Made by a program: the position numbers and the translations under genes. The notes beneath the pieces are model-generated. The model had not been told where the DNA came from, made no database searches, and saw nothing but the letters and a program-made list of their open reading frames with translations. This document shows positions 23,507 to 33,048 of a DNA stretch of 64,000 nt, one piece after another. This stretch comes from Pseudomonas frederiksbergensis (GTDB taxonomy: Bacteria > Pseudomonadota > Gammaproteobacteria > Pseudomonadales > Pseudomonadaceae), in assembly GCF_003732275.1 (NCBI RefSeq), contig NZ_MOBM01000039.1:248001-312000 (forward strand), written 5' to 3'. Positions within the stretch are counted from its first letter, which is position 1. Each line of letters begins with the position of its first letter.

Positions 23507-26500
23507 ATGTCGCTGTCCATCGGGCTGATCGCCACCGTCGCCCTGGCCTATATGGCCATCCTGTTCGCTATCGCCTTTTATGGCGACCGTCGCAGCACAC
23601 CGTTGCCGCCACGGGTGCGTGCCTGGGTGTACAGCCTGTCGCTGGCCGTTTATTGCACCAGTTGGACCTTCTTTGGTGCCGTGGGCCAGGCGGCCGAACA
23701 ACTCTGGTCATTCCTGCCGATCTACCTCGGGCCGATCCTGCTGCTGGTGTGCGCGCCGTGGGTCCTGCAAAAAATGGTGATGATCAGCAAGCAGGAAAAC
23801 ATCACCTCCATCGCCGACTTCATTGCCGCCCGCTACGGCAAATCCCAGTCGCTGGCGGTGGTGGTGGCGCTGATCTGTCTGGTCGGCGTGCTGCCGTACA
23901 TCGCCTTGCAGCTCAAGGGCATCGTGCTGGGGGTGAACCTGCTGATCGGCGCCGGTGCCGACGCCATGGGCACGCGCGCGCAGGACACGGCGCTGATCGT
24001 ATCCTTGGTGCTGGCGCTGTTCACCATCGTCTTCGGTACCCGCAACCTTGACGCCACGGAACACCACCGCGGCATGGTGCTGGCAATCGCCTTTGAATCG
24101 CTGGTCAAGCTGTTCGCGTTTCTCGCGGTCGGCGCATTCGTGACCTACGGCCTGTACGACGGTTTCGACGACCTGTTCGACCAGGCCATGCTCGCCCCGC
24201 GCCTCGAAGCGTACTGGAAAGAAACCATCAACTGGCCGTCCATGGTGGTGCAAACCGGTGTAGCGATGATGGCTATCATTTGTCTGCCCCGGCAGTTCCA
24301 TGTGACCGTGGTGGAAAACATCGAGCCCCAGGATCTGCGTCTGGCCAAGTGGGTGTTCCCGGCCTATCTGGCGCTGGCGGCATTGTTTGTCGTGCCGATC
24401 GCGCTGGCCGGCCAGATGATGCTGCCCAGTTCGGTACTGCCGGACTCATTCGTCATCAGCCTGCCCCTGGCCCAATCTCACCCTGCCTTGGCGATGCTGG
24501 CGTTTATCGGCGGTGCTTCGGCGGCGACCGGCATGGTGATCGTGGCCAGCGTGGCGCTGTCGACCATGCTTTCCAACGACATGTTGCTGCCCTGGTTACT
24601 GCGGCGTAACAACGCCGAGCGACCGTTCGAAGTGTTCCGCCAGTGGATGCTTTCGGTGCGGCGGGTGAGCATCGTGGTCATTCTGCTGTTGGCCTATGTC
24701 AGTTATCGACTGCTGGGCTCTACCGCAAGCCTGGCAACCATCGGCCAGATCGCCTTCGCCGCCGTGACCCAACTGGCCCCGGCCATGCTCGGTGCGCTGT
24801 ACTGGAAACAGGCTAACCGTCGTGGTGTATTCGCCGGGCTGGCAGCCGGGACATTCCTCTGGTTCTACACCCTGGTGTTGCCAATCGCCGCCAACAGTCT
24901 TGGCTTGCCGCTGAGCAGTTTTCCGGGCCTGGCCTGGTTGCAAGGCAACCCGTTGAATCTGCCGATCACCCCGCTGACTCAAGGCGTGGTGCTGTCTCTG
25001 GCGGGCAACTTCACCTTGTTCGCCTGGGTCTCGTTACTGTCACGCACGCGGGTTTCGGAGCACTGGCAGGCCGGCCGCTTCATCGGCCAGGAAATCAGCG
25101 CCCGCCCGAGCGCCCGTTCGATGCTGGCGGTACAGATCAACGACTTGCTGCAACTGGCCGCCCGTTTTGTCGGCGAAGAACGCGCTCGTCAGAGCTTCAT
25201 CCGTTTCGCCTACCGTCAGGGCAAAGGCTTCAATCCGAACCAGAACGCGGACGGTGAATGGATCGCCCATACCGAACGCTTGCTGGCTGGTGTACTCGGC
25301 GCATCTTCGACCCGGGCAGTGGTAAAAGCCGCCATCGAAGGTCGGGAAATGCAACTTGAGGATGTCGTGCGAATCGCCGACGAAACTTCAGAGGTGCTGC
25401 AGTTCAACCGCGCCCTGCTGCAAGGCGCCATCGAGAACATCACCCAAGGCATCAGCGTGGTCGACCAGTCGCTGAAGCTGGTGGCCTGGAACCGGCGCTA
25501 CCTTGAGTTATTCAACTACCCCGACGGTTTGATCAGCGTTGGCCGGCCGATTGCCGACATCATTCGCTACAACGCCGAGCGCGGCCTGTGCGGCCCCGGT
25601 GAGGCGGAAGTGCATGTCGCCCGTCGCTTGCACTGGATGCGTCAGGGCCGGGCCCATACCTCCGAGCGGTTATTCCCCAATGGTCGAGTGATCGAGCTGA
25701 TCGGTAACCCGATGCCCGGCGGCGGTTTCGTCATGAGTTTCACCGACATCACCGCGTTCCGCGAGGCCGAGCAGGCGCTGACCGAAGCGAACGAAGGCCT
25801 CGAGCAACGGGTCACCGAACGGACCCATGAGCTGTCGCAACTCAACGTTGCCCTGACCGAAGCCAAGGGCACCGCCGAATCGGCCAATCAGTCGAAAACC
25901 CGTTTCCTGGCCGCCGTCAGCCATGACTTGATGCAGCCGCTGAATGCTGCACGGCTGTTCTCTGCCGCCCTCTCCCACCAGGAAGAAAACTTATCCGGTG
26001 AAGCCCGGAAACTGGTTCATCACCTGGACAGTTCACTGCGCTCGGCCGAGGACCTGATCAGCGACCTGCTGGACATTTCTCGCCTGGAAAACGGCAAGAT
26101 CAACCCTGATCGCAAGCCCTTCATGCTCAATGAGTTATTCCATACGTTAGGCGCCGAGTTCAAGGCTCTGGCGCAGGAACAGGGGCTGAAATTCCGGGTC
26201 CGGGGCAGCGCGTTACGGGTCGACAGTGACATCAAACTGCTGCGACGGATTTTGCAGAACTTCCTGACCAATGCCTTCCGCTACGCCAAAGGCCCCGTGC
26301 TGCTCGGCGTTCGACGGCGCAATGGCGAGCTGTGTCTGGAGGTCTGGGACCGTGGACCGGGCATTCCGGAAGACAAACTGCAGGTGATTTTCGAAGAGTT
26401 CAAACGCCTCGACAGCCACCAGACCCGGGCCGAGAAAGGCCTGGGCCTGGGCCTGGCGATTGCCGATGGGCTCTGTCGTGTGCTGGGTCATACCTTGCGC

Positions 26501-26977
26501 GTGCGCTCCTGGCCGGGTCGCGGCAGTGTGTTCAGTGTCAGTGTGCCGCTGGCTCGGGCACAAACCGCGGCGCCGGCCAAGGCTGCCGAACTCAATGGTC
26601 ATGTGCCCAGCGGCGCGCAGGTGCTGTGTATCGATAATGAAGACAGCATTTTGATTGGCATGAACAGTTTGCTCACACGTTGGGGTTGCCAGGTCTGGAC
26701 CGCGCGCAACCGTGATGAATGCGCGACGCTGCTCGGCGACGGGATGCGTCCGCAATTGGCGCTGGTGGATTACCACTTGGACGATGGCGAGACGGGAACC
26801 GAGTTGATGGCGTGGTTGCGTACGCAACTGGGCGAACCGGTGCCGGGGGTGGTGATCAGTGCCGATGGACGGCCAGAGACGGTAGCCCAAGTGCATGCGG
26901 CGGGCCTGGATTACCTGGCCAAACCGGTGAAACCGGCGGCGTTGCGAGCGCTGTTGAGTCGGCATTTGCCGTTGTAG
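23507..26977 (+). CDS. Sodium:solute symporter-like hybrid histidine kinase/response regulator
   Basis: A 1156-residue inner-membrane sensor. Residues 1-500 form a 12-13-helix SSS (PutP-like) module, as in CbrA. A PAS domain follows (about 640-760, SVVDQSLKLVAWNRRYLELF), then a coiled coil and the kinase: AAVSHDLMQPLNAARL with His806, an N-box NFLTNAFRYAK, DRGPGIPEDK and GLGLGLAIADGL. The receiver at the C-terminus has its aspartate at about 1088 in LALVDYHLDDGE and the lysine in YLAKPV. GGAG lies before ATG 23507. It resembles P. aeruginosa PA3271 and related NahK-group kinases. The transported or sensed solute and the output partner are unknown. Confidence 0.92.
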   Translation: MSLSIGLIATVALAYMAILFAIAFYGDRRSTPLPPRVRAWVYSLSLAVYCTSWTFFGAVGQAAEQLWSFLPIYLGPILLLVCAPWVLQKMVMISKQENITSIADFIAARYGKSQSLAVVVALICLVGVLPYIALQLKGIVLGVNLLIGAGADAMGTRAQDTALIVSLVLALFTIVFGTRNLDATEHHRGMVLAIAFESLVKLFAFLAVGAFVTYGLYDGFDDLFDQAMLAPRLEAYWKETINWPSMVVQTGVAMMAIICLPRQFHVTVVENIEPQDLRLAKWVFPAYLALAALFVVPIALAGQMMLPSSVLPDSFVISLPLAQSHPALAMLAFIGGASAATGMVIVASVALSTMLSNDMLLPWLLRRNNAERPFEVFRQWMLSVRRVSIVVILLLAYVSYRLLGSTASLATIGQIAFAAVTQLAPAMLGALYWKQANRRGVFAGLAAGTFLWFYTLVLPIAANSLGLPLSSFPGLAWLQGNPLNLPITPLTQGVVLSLAGNFTLFAWVSLLSRTRVSEHWQAGRFIGQEISARPSARSMLAVQINDLLQLAARFVGEERARQSFIRFAYRQGKGFNPNQNADGEWIAHTERLLAGVLGASSTRAVVKAAIEGREMQLEDVVRIADETSEVLQFNRALLQGAIENITQGISVVDQSLKLVAWNRRYLELFNYPDGLISVGRPIADIIRYNAERGLCGPGEAEVHVARRLHWMRQGRAHTSERLFPNGRVIELIGNPMPGGGFVMSFTDITAFREAEQALTEANEGLEQRVTERTHELSQLNVALTEAKGTAESANQSKTRFLAAVSHDLMQPLNAARLFSAALSHQEENLSGEARKLVHHLDSSLRSAEDLISDLLDISRLENGKINPDRKPFMLNELFHTLGAEFKALAQEQGLKFRVRGSALRVDSDIKLLRRILQNFLTNAFRYAKGPVLLGVRRRNGELCLEVWDRGPGIPEDKLQVIFEEFKRLDSHQTRAEKGLGLGLAIADGLCRVLGHTLRVRSWPGRGSVFSVSVPLARAQTAAPAKAAELNGHVPSGAQVLCIDNEDSILIGMNSLLTRWGCQVWTARNRDECATLLGDGMRPQLALVDYHLDDGETGTELMAWLRTQLGEPVPGVVISADGRPETVAQVHAAGLDYLAKPVKPAALRALLSRHLPL

Positions 26978-27006
26978 GGTGATGATTGAGGTCTGTGTTG
27001 CCTTCG

Positions 27007-27089
27007 AAAAGATCGCAGCCTTCGGCAGCTCCTACAGGATCGGGTTTCCACGCGGTCAATGTAGGAGCTGCCGAAGGCTGCGATCTTTT
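27007..27089. repeat. Inverted REP pair, family B
   Basis: Perfect 30-base arms AAAAGATCGCAGCCTTCGGC... (27007-27036) and complement (27060-27089). It lies between convergent genes and ends six bases from the rmuC stop. Confidence 0.9.
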
Positions 27090-27094
27090 GCTCT

Positions 27095-28573
27095 TTATTC
27101 GGGTAACTCGGCCAAGCCATCGACATCCGTCATCGCCCGCTCCAGCAGGTCCGCCGGCAAGCTCTTGCTGGCCCGCGCCCCAAGCAACTTGAGCTGTTCG
27201 CTGCGACTGACCAGGTTGCCGCGGCCTTCTGTCAGCTTATTGCGTGCAGAGCTGTAGGCCTTGTCCAGTTGCTGCAGGCGATTGCCGACCTCGTCCAGAT
27301 CCTGAATGAACAACACGAACTTGTCGTATAGCCAACCGGCGCGCTCGGCGATTTCCCGGGCGTTCTGGCTCTGGCGCTCCTGCTTCCACAGGCTGTCGAT
27401 GACCCGCAAAGTGGCCAGCAACGTGGTCGGGCTGACAATCACGATATTGCGGTCGAATGCCTCCTGAAACAGCGTCGGCTCAGCCTGCAACGCCGCAGAA
27501 AACGCCGCTTCGATCGGGACGAAAAGCAGAACGAAATCCAGGCTGTGCAAACCGTCGAGCCGCTTGTAGTCCTTGCCGGCCAGGCCTTTGACGTGACTGC
27601 GCAGGGACAGCACATGCTGCTTGATGGCGATCTGGCCGATGGCGTCGTCCTCGGCCGCCACATATTGCTGATAAGCCGTGAGGCTGACCTTGGAATCGAC
27701 CACGACCTGCTTGTCGCCGGGCAGGTAGATAATCACATCCGGCTGGAAGCGCTCACCGTCCGGCCCCTTGAGATTGACCTGGGTCTGGTACTCACGCCCC
27801 TTCTCCAGCCCCGCATGCTCAAGCACCCGCTCGAGAATCAGTTCGCCCCAGTTGCCTTGGGTTTTCTGCCCTTTCAAGGCCCGCGTCAGGTTGGTGGCTT
27901 CGTCGCTCAGGCGCAGGTTCAGTTGTTGCAGCCGTTCCAGTTCCTTGGCCAGGGAAAAGCGCTCGCGGGCTTCAGCCTGATAGCTTTCCTCGACGCGTTT
28001 TTCGAACGACTGGATACGTTCCTTCAACGGATCGAGCAACTGCCCCAAACGCTGCTGACTGGTTTCGGCAAAACGCTGCTCACGTTCGTCGAAGATTTTG
28101 CCCGCCAACTCGGCGAATTGCGCGCGCAGCTCGTCTCGCGAGCCTTGAAGGTCGTTGAGGCGCTGCTGATGGCTTTCCTGCTGCTCACGCAGCTCGGCAT
28201 TGAGGGAGGCGGCCTGCGCGTCGAGGCGGCGCAACTCAGCCTCTTTGCCAGCGCGTTCGATGTTCCAGGCGTGGGCCGCGTCGCGGGCGTCGTCGCGTTC
28301 GATCTGGAGCAGTTCGACTTCACGGCGCACGGCGGCCAGATCGGCCTGTTTGGCGGCGTTGGCCTGGCTCAGGTCGGCGATTTCATCACGGCAGGTGTCA
28401 AGCTGAGCATTCAAGCCGTCCTGCGTCAGTTGGGCGATGGCAAGGCGCTCTTCCAGCAGCGCCAGCTCGGCCTGCCCCGCACTCGCCCGACGCTGAAGCT
28501 GCCAGGCCAATACCAGTAACGGCAGTCCAGCGCCCGCCAGACCCAGCAATGCGCTGGTCAAGTCCATCGCCAT
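27095..28573 (-). CDS. rmuC: DNA recombination protein RmuC
   Basis: A 492-residue protein that restrains rearrangements at inverted repeats. An N-terminal membrane anchor (ALLGLAGAGLPLLVLAW) is followed by a long coiled coil (about residues 30-220, many Q/E/A/L heptads), and then the RmuC nuclease-like core: NWGELILERVLEHAGLEKG, DVIIYLPGDKQVVVDSKVSL with the PD-D/E-K-like pair, and FVPIEAAFSAAL. ATG 28573 has AGGAG five bases upstream and is better placed than GTG 28579. The 3' end abuts a REP hairpin. Confidence 0.95.
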   Translation of the reverse strand: MAMDLTSALLGLAGAGLPLLVLAWQLQRRASAGQAELALLEERLAIAQLTQDGLNAQLDTCRDEIADLSQANAAKQADLAAVRREVELLQIERDDARDAAHAWNIERAGKEAELRRLDAQAASLNAELREQQESHQQRLNDLQGSRDELRAQFAELAGKIFDEREQRFAETSQQRLGQLLDPLKERIQSFEKRVEESYQAEARERFSLAKELERLQQLNLRLSDEATNLTRALKGQKTQGNWGELILERVLEHAGLEKGREYQTQVNLKGPDGERFQPDVIIYLPGDKQVVVDSKVSLTAYQQYVAAEDDAIGQIAIKQHVLSLRSHVKGLAGKDYKRLDGLHSLDFVLLFVPIEAAFSAALQAEPTLFQEAFDRNIVIVSPTTLLATLRVIDSLWKQERQSQNAREIAERAGWLYDKFVLFIQDLDEVGNRLQQLDKAYSSARNKLTEGRGNLVSRSEQLKLLGARASKSLPADLLERAMTDVDGLAELPE

Positions 28574-28634
28574 AGCCACTCCTGCCGATTAGATAAAGCG
28601 TGAAGGTTAACCAAGGCGTCAGGTCTTGGACAGC

Positions 28635-28958
28635 TCAGTCTTCGGTCAGGCCCAGTTCCTGTAGTGCGCGTCGGTCGCCCGCACGCGCGGCCAGACGCAA
28701 CAGTTCCTGGCCAATGCGACGATCACGGGCATTACCGCATTCGCGGCACATCAGCTGGCCGAGACGGCTTTGCGCGGCCACCACGCCTTCACGGGCAGGC
28801 TGCTTGAGCAAGCGTCCGGCAAAGTGTTTGACGTTGGCGTTTTCGCCCAGGCGCGGGCTGTCCAGCAGCCACTCGGCCACGCGCATCGAAAAGCGCTTGG
28901 GAGGGGTAACACTGGGGGATGTTGAGGGAGTAGAGACTGATACTGAGCGAAACTTCAT
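28635..28958 (-). CDS. Small protein of unknown function with Sel1/TPR-like helices
   Basis: A 107-residue soluble protein. The C-terminal half contains AAQSRLGQLMCRECGNARDR and ELLRLAARAGDRRALQELGL, resembling a Sel1/TPR hairpin, with a CREC pair of cysteines. The first 20 residues are Ser/Thr/Pro-rich and probably disordered. The start is uncertain: ATG 28958 has no clear ribosome site, the internal ATG 28886 has none either, and the frame continues to 29117. It lies 61 bases downstream of rmuC's start in the opposite order of transcription, so it may be co-transcribed ahead of rmuC. No function is assigned. Confidence 0.6.
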   Translation of the reverse strand: MKFRSVSVSTPSTSPSVTPPKRFSMRVAEWLLDSPRLGENANVKHFAGRLLKQPAREGVVAAQSRLGQLMCRECGNARDRRIGQELLRLAARAGDRRALQELGLTED

Positions 28959-29951
28959 AAAGCACTGTGGGGCAGATCGGAAGGCGCGCCACTCTACTCT
29001 TTTTTTCGTACAGGTAAAGTCGAAAAAAGCCTGCACGCCCGTCCTAGAGCAAGCGCTTGGGACAATCCACAGAAGCTGTGGATAACTCAGTGGACAACCG
29101 CCTTTGAACTCGCGCAAAGCCCTGTGGAATGGGGCTCGCAGTCAAACTGACGATTTTTTCACCAGTAAAAAAAAGCGATGTTTTTCATTGACTTAAATTT
29201 TCGTTACAGGCACCCACTCCCGTTGAAGCAAGGATGACAGTGGGATGACAGTCCGCGCAACTTATGTGCACAAGTACCTGCGAGGCGGTTATATCGATGC
29301 GCTTTTTCGGCGCGTTTTTCCGCAAAGTCTTGGGATAAACCCGGGCAACCCGCTCTACAGATTGATCCTGGCTCGATCGTCTTCTCGGATCAACGGTCGG
29401 GTTCCGGGCTATTACGGGGCGCGGGGTCTGCCGGTGGTTCTTCCGATCACTCAACCGGGACTGGTCGGCAGGCACTCCAGCGATCTTTTTTGCGAACAGG
29501 CTTCCCTTCAGCCATTCAATCCGTTAGTATCCGCGGCGTTAGTACCAAGCTGAAAGTCAATTCTGGTCGAACAAATCCCCCCGGTCAGCCTTCTCCAAGA
29601 GAAGCCTCTACCGACAAAGCGGGATCGACCACCTCGATGGTTTCCAGGTAAATCTTGCGCCAACACAGCCTTTGAATCGAAAGCGAAGGGTGTTGCGAAG
29701 CTCACTTACTCTGACCGAACCAACCTGCAAATTGATCAGGATCTTCACCCCGGGCCCAGAACCTTTGCCCTTGCTGTGTTGCCTGCCCTCCTAAGTACCT
29801 ACCTGCCAGCCCAAGCGCGCCAATTTATCAGCGCTTCAAACTGGCTGCTTTGTTCCAGTCGGGTTCTTCGTTCGACCAATGGTGGTCGTCGTCACTGGAA
29901 CGTTTTAACTTTGCACGGCTCTTATCCGTGTCGCTTGTAGGAACACCAATT
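28959..29951. other. 993-base gap without a convincing gene
   Basis: Short frames exist on both strands (for example 29245-29553 +), but none has a credible start, family pattern or codon bias. Seen within: a perfect DnaA box TGTGGATAA at 29077 opposite a poor one, an A-run near 29167, and an AGGA (29939-29942) that serves the gene at 29952. It may hold a long leader or an sRNA. Confidence 0.5.
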
Positions 29952-30176
29952 ATGTCCACTCAAATCCACACTCAGGATGCCATTCGCACCCTAACCAACG
30001 CTTTTGCTCCAATGAACTGCCTGATCATGGCCGCTCGCAAAGGCTGTTTCAGCTTCACTCTGGTCAATGAACACGGCATCGCTCGTCACAGCGAACGCCT
30101 GTACCCCGATCAATACTCCAGCGCAGAACCGCTGCAGGCTGTGATCGAACGTACTCGCCAGGCACTGGTTGCCTGA
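29952..30176 (+). CDS. Small conserved-looking protein of unknown function (74 residues)
   Basis: The protein begins MSTQIHTQDAIRTLTNAFAP and contains MNCLIMAARKGCFSFTLVNE followed by a helix ending in RTRQALVA. A mixed alpha/beta fold with two cysteines is likely, with no signal peptide. TAGGAA lies eight bases before ATG 29952, and a clear terminator follows 24 bases after the stop, so it is a real monocistronic gene. It is unrecognised. The long leader upstream suggests RNA-level control. I recall similar short proteins in other pseudomonads but cannot name a family. Confidence 0.7.
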   Translation: MSTQIHTQDAIRTLTNAFAPMNCLIMAARKGCFSFTLVNEHGIARHSERLYPDQYSSAEPLQAVIERTRQALVA

Positions 30177-30200
30177 GACGCCAGAAAGGCTGAAAACCTC

Positions 30201-30229
30201 AAAAGCCCTGCTGAAAAGCGGGGCTTTTT
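30201..30229 (+). terminator. Terminator of the 74-residue gene
   Basis: AAAAGCCC (30201-30208) pairs with GGGCTTTT (30221-30228), followed by T residues. Confidence 0.85.
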
Positions 30230-30450
30230 ATTGCCCGATATTTCTTATTTCGTGGTCTACGGCTAAGCACCAACCGATATAACGGTTATAACTCGAAGCC
30301 GGAAATATTTTAAAAACAGTCCTTTACAGCGAAATAATGACACTACACTTCAACTCAAGCGGCTTGATCCGCTTCCGGCGAGCCTGAATCGATCATTGCT
30401 GCCAAGGCCCCCTTCAGGTATCGCCGACCACTTCAGGTTTCGAGGGCTTT

Positions 30451-30933
30451 ATGGGTATCGCTGCCAGCGAACTATGTCGTTATGTGATCCGTCCGACATT
30501 GATCTATCTCGGACGCCATAGCGCAACTGCAGAATCCCTGCTGCTGGGCATCGCCGCCAGTCAGTCAGCCCTTGGTTCCGCCCTGCATGACCGCCGTGGA
30601 CACGGTTTGTATCGAATCGCCGAGCCCCGCCACCAAGCCCTTTGGGATCACTACCTGGCCCTGGACCCCGATAGGGCGAGCCTGGTTCGCGGCCTCGCCA
30701 GCCAGCATGCTTTTCTTAGCGGGCCGCATCTGGAATTGACCGTCAACCTGCGTTACGCCACTGCCATCGCCTGGCTGCTGATAGAAGAACAGAACACTCC
30801 TCTCCCCGCTTCCGATGACCTCTTGGGAATGGCCCGAATCTGGCGCCAGACTTTCCAGCCCCAAGGTCGTCTGAGAGATTTCACCTACGCCTGGCACACC
30901 TGTGTTTCATCGTTGAATCAGGTCGCCTGCTGA
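30451..30933 (+). CDS. Pseudomonas protein of unknown function (160 residues)
   Basis: A soluble, mainly helical protein beginning MGIAASELCRYVIRPTLIYL. The middle has ESLLLGIAASQSALGSALHD and the motif-like YRIAEPRHQALWDHYLALD; the end has RYATAIAWLLIEEQNTPLP and RIWRQTFQPQGRLRDF. The core resembles the accessory helical proteins found beside phage lysis or tail genes in Pseudomonas, but no phage gene lies nearby, so it is left unassigned. No strong ribosome site is seen for ATG 30451. The upstream 274 bases are AT-rich and carry CGATATAACGGTTATA at 30275. Confidence 0.7.
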   Translation: MGIAASELCRYVIRPTLIYLGRHSATAESLLLGIAASQSALGSALHDRRGHGLYRIAEPRHQALWDHYLALDPDRASLVRGLASQHAFLSGPHLELTVNLRYATAIAWLLIEEQNTPLPASDDLLGMARIWRQTFQPQGRLRDFTYAWHTCVSSLNQVAC

Positions 30934-31079
30934 CCCACCCTTTTCCGAAAATCGCACAACTTGTCGCGATTCTGGTCGGATTGTCCTACAAAACCGCTCT
31001 AACTCAAGCGATACAGGCTATAGCGCCCGGACGAAAATGTTGGTAATTTTCGCCCCGGTGATCACCAGGAGTTCTAATA

Positions 31080-32351
31080 ATGAAAAAAGTAATGCTCAAA
31101 ACCACCCTTAGCCTCGCCGTTGCCTTGGCATCCACCCAGATCTTCGCAAGTGGCTTTGCCATCAACGAACAAAGCATCAGCGGGATGGGCACAGGTTTTG
31201 CCGGGCGATCTTCTTCTGCCGACGACGCAAGCACCATTTTCGGCAACCCTGCCGGCATGTCTCGCCTCAAGCGCGAACAAGTGACCGGCGGCGCTGCACT
31301 GCTCGACGCACACACTGACATCAGCCACGCCAGCTCCAGCCCGAACAGCGGCAGCAACGATGGCGACATGGTTCCCTTCATCGCCGTGCCGATGGGTTAC
31401 TACGTCAAGCCAATCGATGACCATTGGGCATTCGGCATTGGCATGTACGCCCCGTTCGGCCTGGTGACCGACTATGAGAACGGCTTTGCCGGCCGTTACT
31501 TCGGCAGCAAGAGCGAAGTAAAAATCGTAACCCTGCAGCCAACCGTCAGCTATGCCTTCAACGACAAGGTGTCGATCGGTTTCGGTCCGACCATCAACCG
31601 CATTGACGGCACCCTGGAATCGAACCTGTCGATCACCCAGGCCGCGCCGGACGGCAAGGTCAAGATCAAGGGCGACGACACCGCGCTGGGCTACAACATC
31701 GGCGTGCTGGTTCAAGCCACCGACAGTACGCGCGTCGGCCTGACCTATCATTCGAAAGTGAAGTACAAGCTCGAAGGTGATACCAAGGTTAACTACAACG
31801 TCCTCGCGGCCGTGGGTCAGAACCCAAGCCAGAAGTACGATGCTTCGCTGGACCTGACGACGCCTGAGTCGGTGGACTTCTCGCTCACTCATCAACTCGA
31901 TGACAAGTGGACCCTCTACGCAGGTAGCACCTGGACTCGCTGGAGCCGCCTGAAAGAAATCACCGTCGAAAACAAAGGCGTTCCGGGCATCCTGAATGGC
32001 CAGTTCGGCACCATCACCGAAGAACAGAACTGGCACGACACCTGGGCTCACGCCATCGGCGCGTCCTACCAGCTGAACAAGGAATGGGTGCTGCGTACCG
32101 GCCTGTCTTTCGACCAGGCACCGACCAATAACGTCGACCGTTCCCCGCGCATTCCGACAGGCGATCGCAAGATTTTCAGCCTGGGCGCCGGCTGGAGCCC
32201 GACCGACGACCTGACCATCGACTTGGCGTACTCGTACCTGCGAGAAGAGTCGGTCAAGGTCAACAACAGCAACAACCGTGGCCAGACCTACAACGCCAAG
32301 TATGAAAACTGGGCGAACGGTTTCGGTGTAGGCGCGACCTACCGTTTCTGA
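31080..32351 (+). CDS. OmpP1/FadL-family outer-membrane transporter
   Basis: A 423-residue outer-membrane beta-barrel that takes up hydrophobic compounds such as long-chain fatty acids. A signal peptide (TTLSLAVALASTQIFAS) precedes GFAINEQSISGMGTGFAG, the hatch region with the family's 'N-terminal GxAxxE' pattern, and NPAGMSRL. Alternating polar/aromatic strands continue to a C-terminal Phe (GVGATYRF), the BAM-recognition end. AGGAG precedes ATG 31080. It is monocistronic with a bidirectional terminator. The exact substrate is unknown. Confidence 0.93.
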   Translation: MKKVMLKTTLSLAVALASTQIFASGFAINEQSISGMGTGFAGRSSSADDASTIFGNPAGMSRLKREQVTGGAALLDAHTDISHASSSPNSGSNDGDMVPFIAVPMGYYVKPIDDHWAFGIGMYAPFGLVTDYENGFAGRYFGSKSEVKIVTLQPTVSYAFNDKVSIGFGPTINRIDGTLESNLSITQAAPDGKVKIKGDDTALGYNIGVLVQATDSTRVGLTYHSKVKYKLEGDTKVNYNVLAAVGQNPSQKYDASLDLTTPESVDFSLTHQLDDKWTLYAGSTWTRWSRLKEITVENKGVPGILNGQFGTITEEQNWHDTWAHAIGASYQLNKEWVLRTGLSFDQAPTNNVDRSPRIPTGDRKIFSLGAGWSPTDDLTIDLAYSYLREESVKVNNSNNRGQTYNAKYENWANGFGVGATYRF

Positions 32352-32390
32352 TGATTCACGGCGAGCTTGGCTCGCTCGCCGCCTGAATTG

Positions 32391-32428
32391 AAAAAGCCCC
32401 GCGCTCTTGTACAGAGGCGGGGCTTTTT
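32391..32428. terminator. Bidirectional terminator
   Basis: AAAAAGCCCCGC pairs with GCGGGGCTTTTT around an 11-14 base loop, between the convergent porin and glutathione peroxidase genes. T-runs occur in both directions. Confidence 0.9.
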
Positions 32429-32440
32429 AGTGCGCGTCGA

Positions 32441-32992
32441 TCAAGGTTCCGAGGCCAGGGCTTTCTCCACCGCCTCGATGAACTCGGGATTGTCAGGTTT
32501 GGTCAGGCTGGAAAAATTGGCGATCACCTTGCCTTGGCGATCGACCACGTACTTGTAGAAATTCCACTTCGGCGAACTGCTTTGTTCAGCGAGAACCTTG
32601 AACAAATGCGTTGCGTCATCGCCGCGGACTTTCTGCGGTTCGGTCATGGTGAAAGTGACGCCGTAGTTCACGTAACAGACTTTGGCAGTCTCTGCGCCAT
32701 CTTTGGACTCTTGTTTGAAGTCATTGGATGGAACACCAATCACCTCAAGCCCTTGATCCTTGTAACGCTGATACAGCGCCTCAAGGCCTTTGAACTGTGG
32801 GGCGAAGCCACAGAAACTCGCGGTATTGACCACCACCAGCGGCTTGCCGGCGAAGCGCTGGCACAGATCGATGGATTCCTTGGCACGCAGCTTGGGCAAT
32901 GAGCCTTGTAACAACTCCGGGCATTCTGCCGCCTGGACCAACCCGGTAAAAGCCGCCAGCAACGCGGGGACTGCAAGCCAGCGCATCAGCAT
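32441..32992 (-). CDS. Periplasmic glutathione peroxidase-family protein
   Basis: A 183-residue thiol peroxidase. The signal peptide (PALLAAFTGLVQA) is cleaved near AAEC. The peroxidatic cysteine is Cys61 in VNTASFCGFAPQFKGLE, where animal enzymes have selenocysteine. The second motif is GVPSNDFKQE, and KWNFYKYVVDRQG carries the Trp-Asn-Phe of the active site. It probably uses a thioredoxin-like donor rather than glutathione in the periplasm. AAGGA supports ATG 32992. Confidence 0.92.
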   Translation of the reverse strand: MLMRWLAVPALLAAFTGLVQAAECPELLQGSLPKLRAKESIDLCQRFAGKPLVVVNTASFCGFAPQFKGLEALYQRYKDQGLEVIGVPSNDFKQESKDGAETAKVCYVNYGVTFTMTEPQKVRGDDATHLFKVLAEQSSSPKWNFYKYVVDRQGKVIANFSSLTKPDNPEFIEAVEKALASEP

Positions 32993-33048
32993 GTCGGTGC
33001 ATCCTTGAACAATCGTCAGAAAACGAAATTACTCGCCTTCGCCGCTCG

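Noticed and set aside
29245..29553. 102-residue + frame in the large gap
   Set aside because: No ribosome site, odd composition and overlapping minus frames of similar quality.
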